Below are positions 6,374 through 6,523 of a stretch of DNA of 6,523 nucleotides, piece by piece. Location: the NCBI GenBank assembly GCA_903821715.1, contig CAIJMB010000170.1, forward strand, positions 1-6,523, in the 5' to 3' direction. Position numbers and translations under genes: made by a program. The first letter of the stretch is position 1; the number at the start of each line of letters is the position of its first letter. This stretch comes from an uncultured Flavobacteriales bacterium. Its GTDB lineage: Bacteria; Bacteroidota; Bacteroidia; Flavobacteriales; Schleiferiaceae. Below the pieces are notes generated by a model, which saw only the letters and a list, made by a program, of their open reading frames with translations, did not search any database and was not told the origin of the DNA.

Positions 6374-6400
6374 CCGCCTCGTACTAAAGTCACCCACACT

Positions 6401-6523
6401 ATGCAGAATAAAGTGGTTATCCGCCTGTTTGCAGTCGCTTTTGCGCTTGCGGCCCTTTATGAATTATCGTTCACTTTTGTCGCTCAACGCGTTGAAAAAC
6501 AAGCTCTTGAAATAGCTGGAAAC
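6401..6523 (+). CDS. secDF: Protein translocase subunit SecDF, N-terminus only (3' truncated by the window)
   Basis: Forty-one codons are visible, reading MQNKVVIRLFAVAFALA and on into LYELSFTFVAQRVEKQALE. This closely resembles the start of the fused SecD-SecF proteins of Bacteroidota as I recall them: a short basic N-terminus, a first transmembrane helix (about residues 7-28) with the conserved 'Y-x-LSFTF' segment, then the beginning of a periplasmic domain. SecDF is an inner-membrane proton-driven accessory of the SecYEG translocon that helps pull exported proteins across. The fused form is about 1000 residues long, so nearly all of the gene lies beyond the window and fusion cannot be confirmed here. 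It is divergent from the secreted-protein gene, with 54 bp between the two start codons, and has its own -7 element. Confidence 0.8.
   Translation, partial: MQNKVVIRLFAVAFALAALYELSFTFVAQRVEKQALEIAGN

Noticed and set aside
1..6523. Mobile elements, CRISPR arrays, tRNA or rRNA genes, riboswitches, defence genes
   Set aside because: I looked on both strands and saw no repeat-spacer pattern, transposase motif, terminal inverted repeats or structured RNA beyond the two terminators.

Overview
The window looks like an ordinary chromosomal segment from a Bacteroidota bacterium, most likely of the Flavobacteriales or a near relative. It is fairly GC-rich for that group by eye. Four signs point there: the promoters that can be seen carry the Bacteroidota -7 element TAnnTTTG, no gene start has a clear Shine-Dalgarno sequence, one protein ends in a type IX secretion (T9SS) type A sorting domain, and the last gene begins like the fused SecDF of this phylum. 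Placement below phylum is inference.

Layout, left to right. Bases 1-276 hold the last 91 codons of an outer-membrane beta-barrel protein, probably a TonB-dependent receptor type. A 145-bp gap follows, with two DnaA-box-like nonamers and a -7 element, and leads into complete gyrB (422-2362). A 9-bp-stem UUCG terminator ends gyrB. A -7 element directly abuts the 5' arm of that terminator and probably drives mdh, malate dehydrogenase (2429-3358). The mdh terminator, a perfect 12-bp stem followed by seven T, lies inside the coding sequence of a convergent gene.

That gene (3279-3722, minus) encodes a DCC/DUF393-family thiol-disulfide oxidoreductase-like protein. Its 3' end overlaps the mdh coding region by 80 bp, and its 5' end overlaps a large upstream gene by 34 bp. 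The large gene (3689-6346, minus) encodes an 885-residue secreted protein with a signal peptide, nine FG-GAP/VCBS-type calcium loops, an inserted beta-rich domain and a T9SS sorting domain. The two minus-strand genes look like one transcription unit. A 54-bp divergent region with two nearly back-to-back -7 elements separates this unit from secDF (6401 to the window end, truncated).

Functionally the window mixes housekeeping genes (DNA supercoiling, TCA cycle, Sec export) with cell-surface genes. I see no mobile element, CRISPR array, tRNA, rRNA or defence system, and no gene that looks like a new system. The most unusual point is the compactness: a terminator serving as antisense protein-coding sequence, a promoter abutting a terminator, overlapping genes at both ends of the DUF393 gene, and overlapping divergent promoters with a probable leaderless mRNA.
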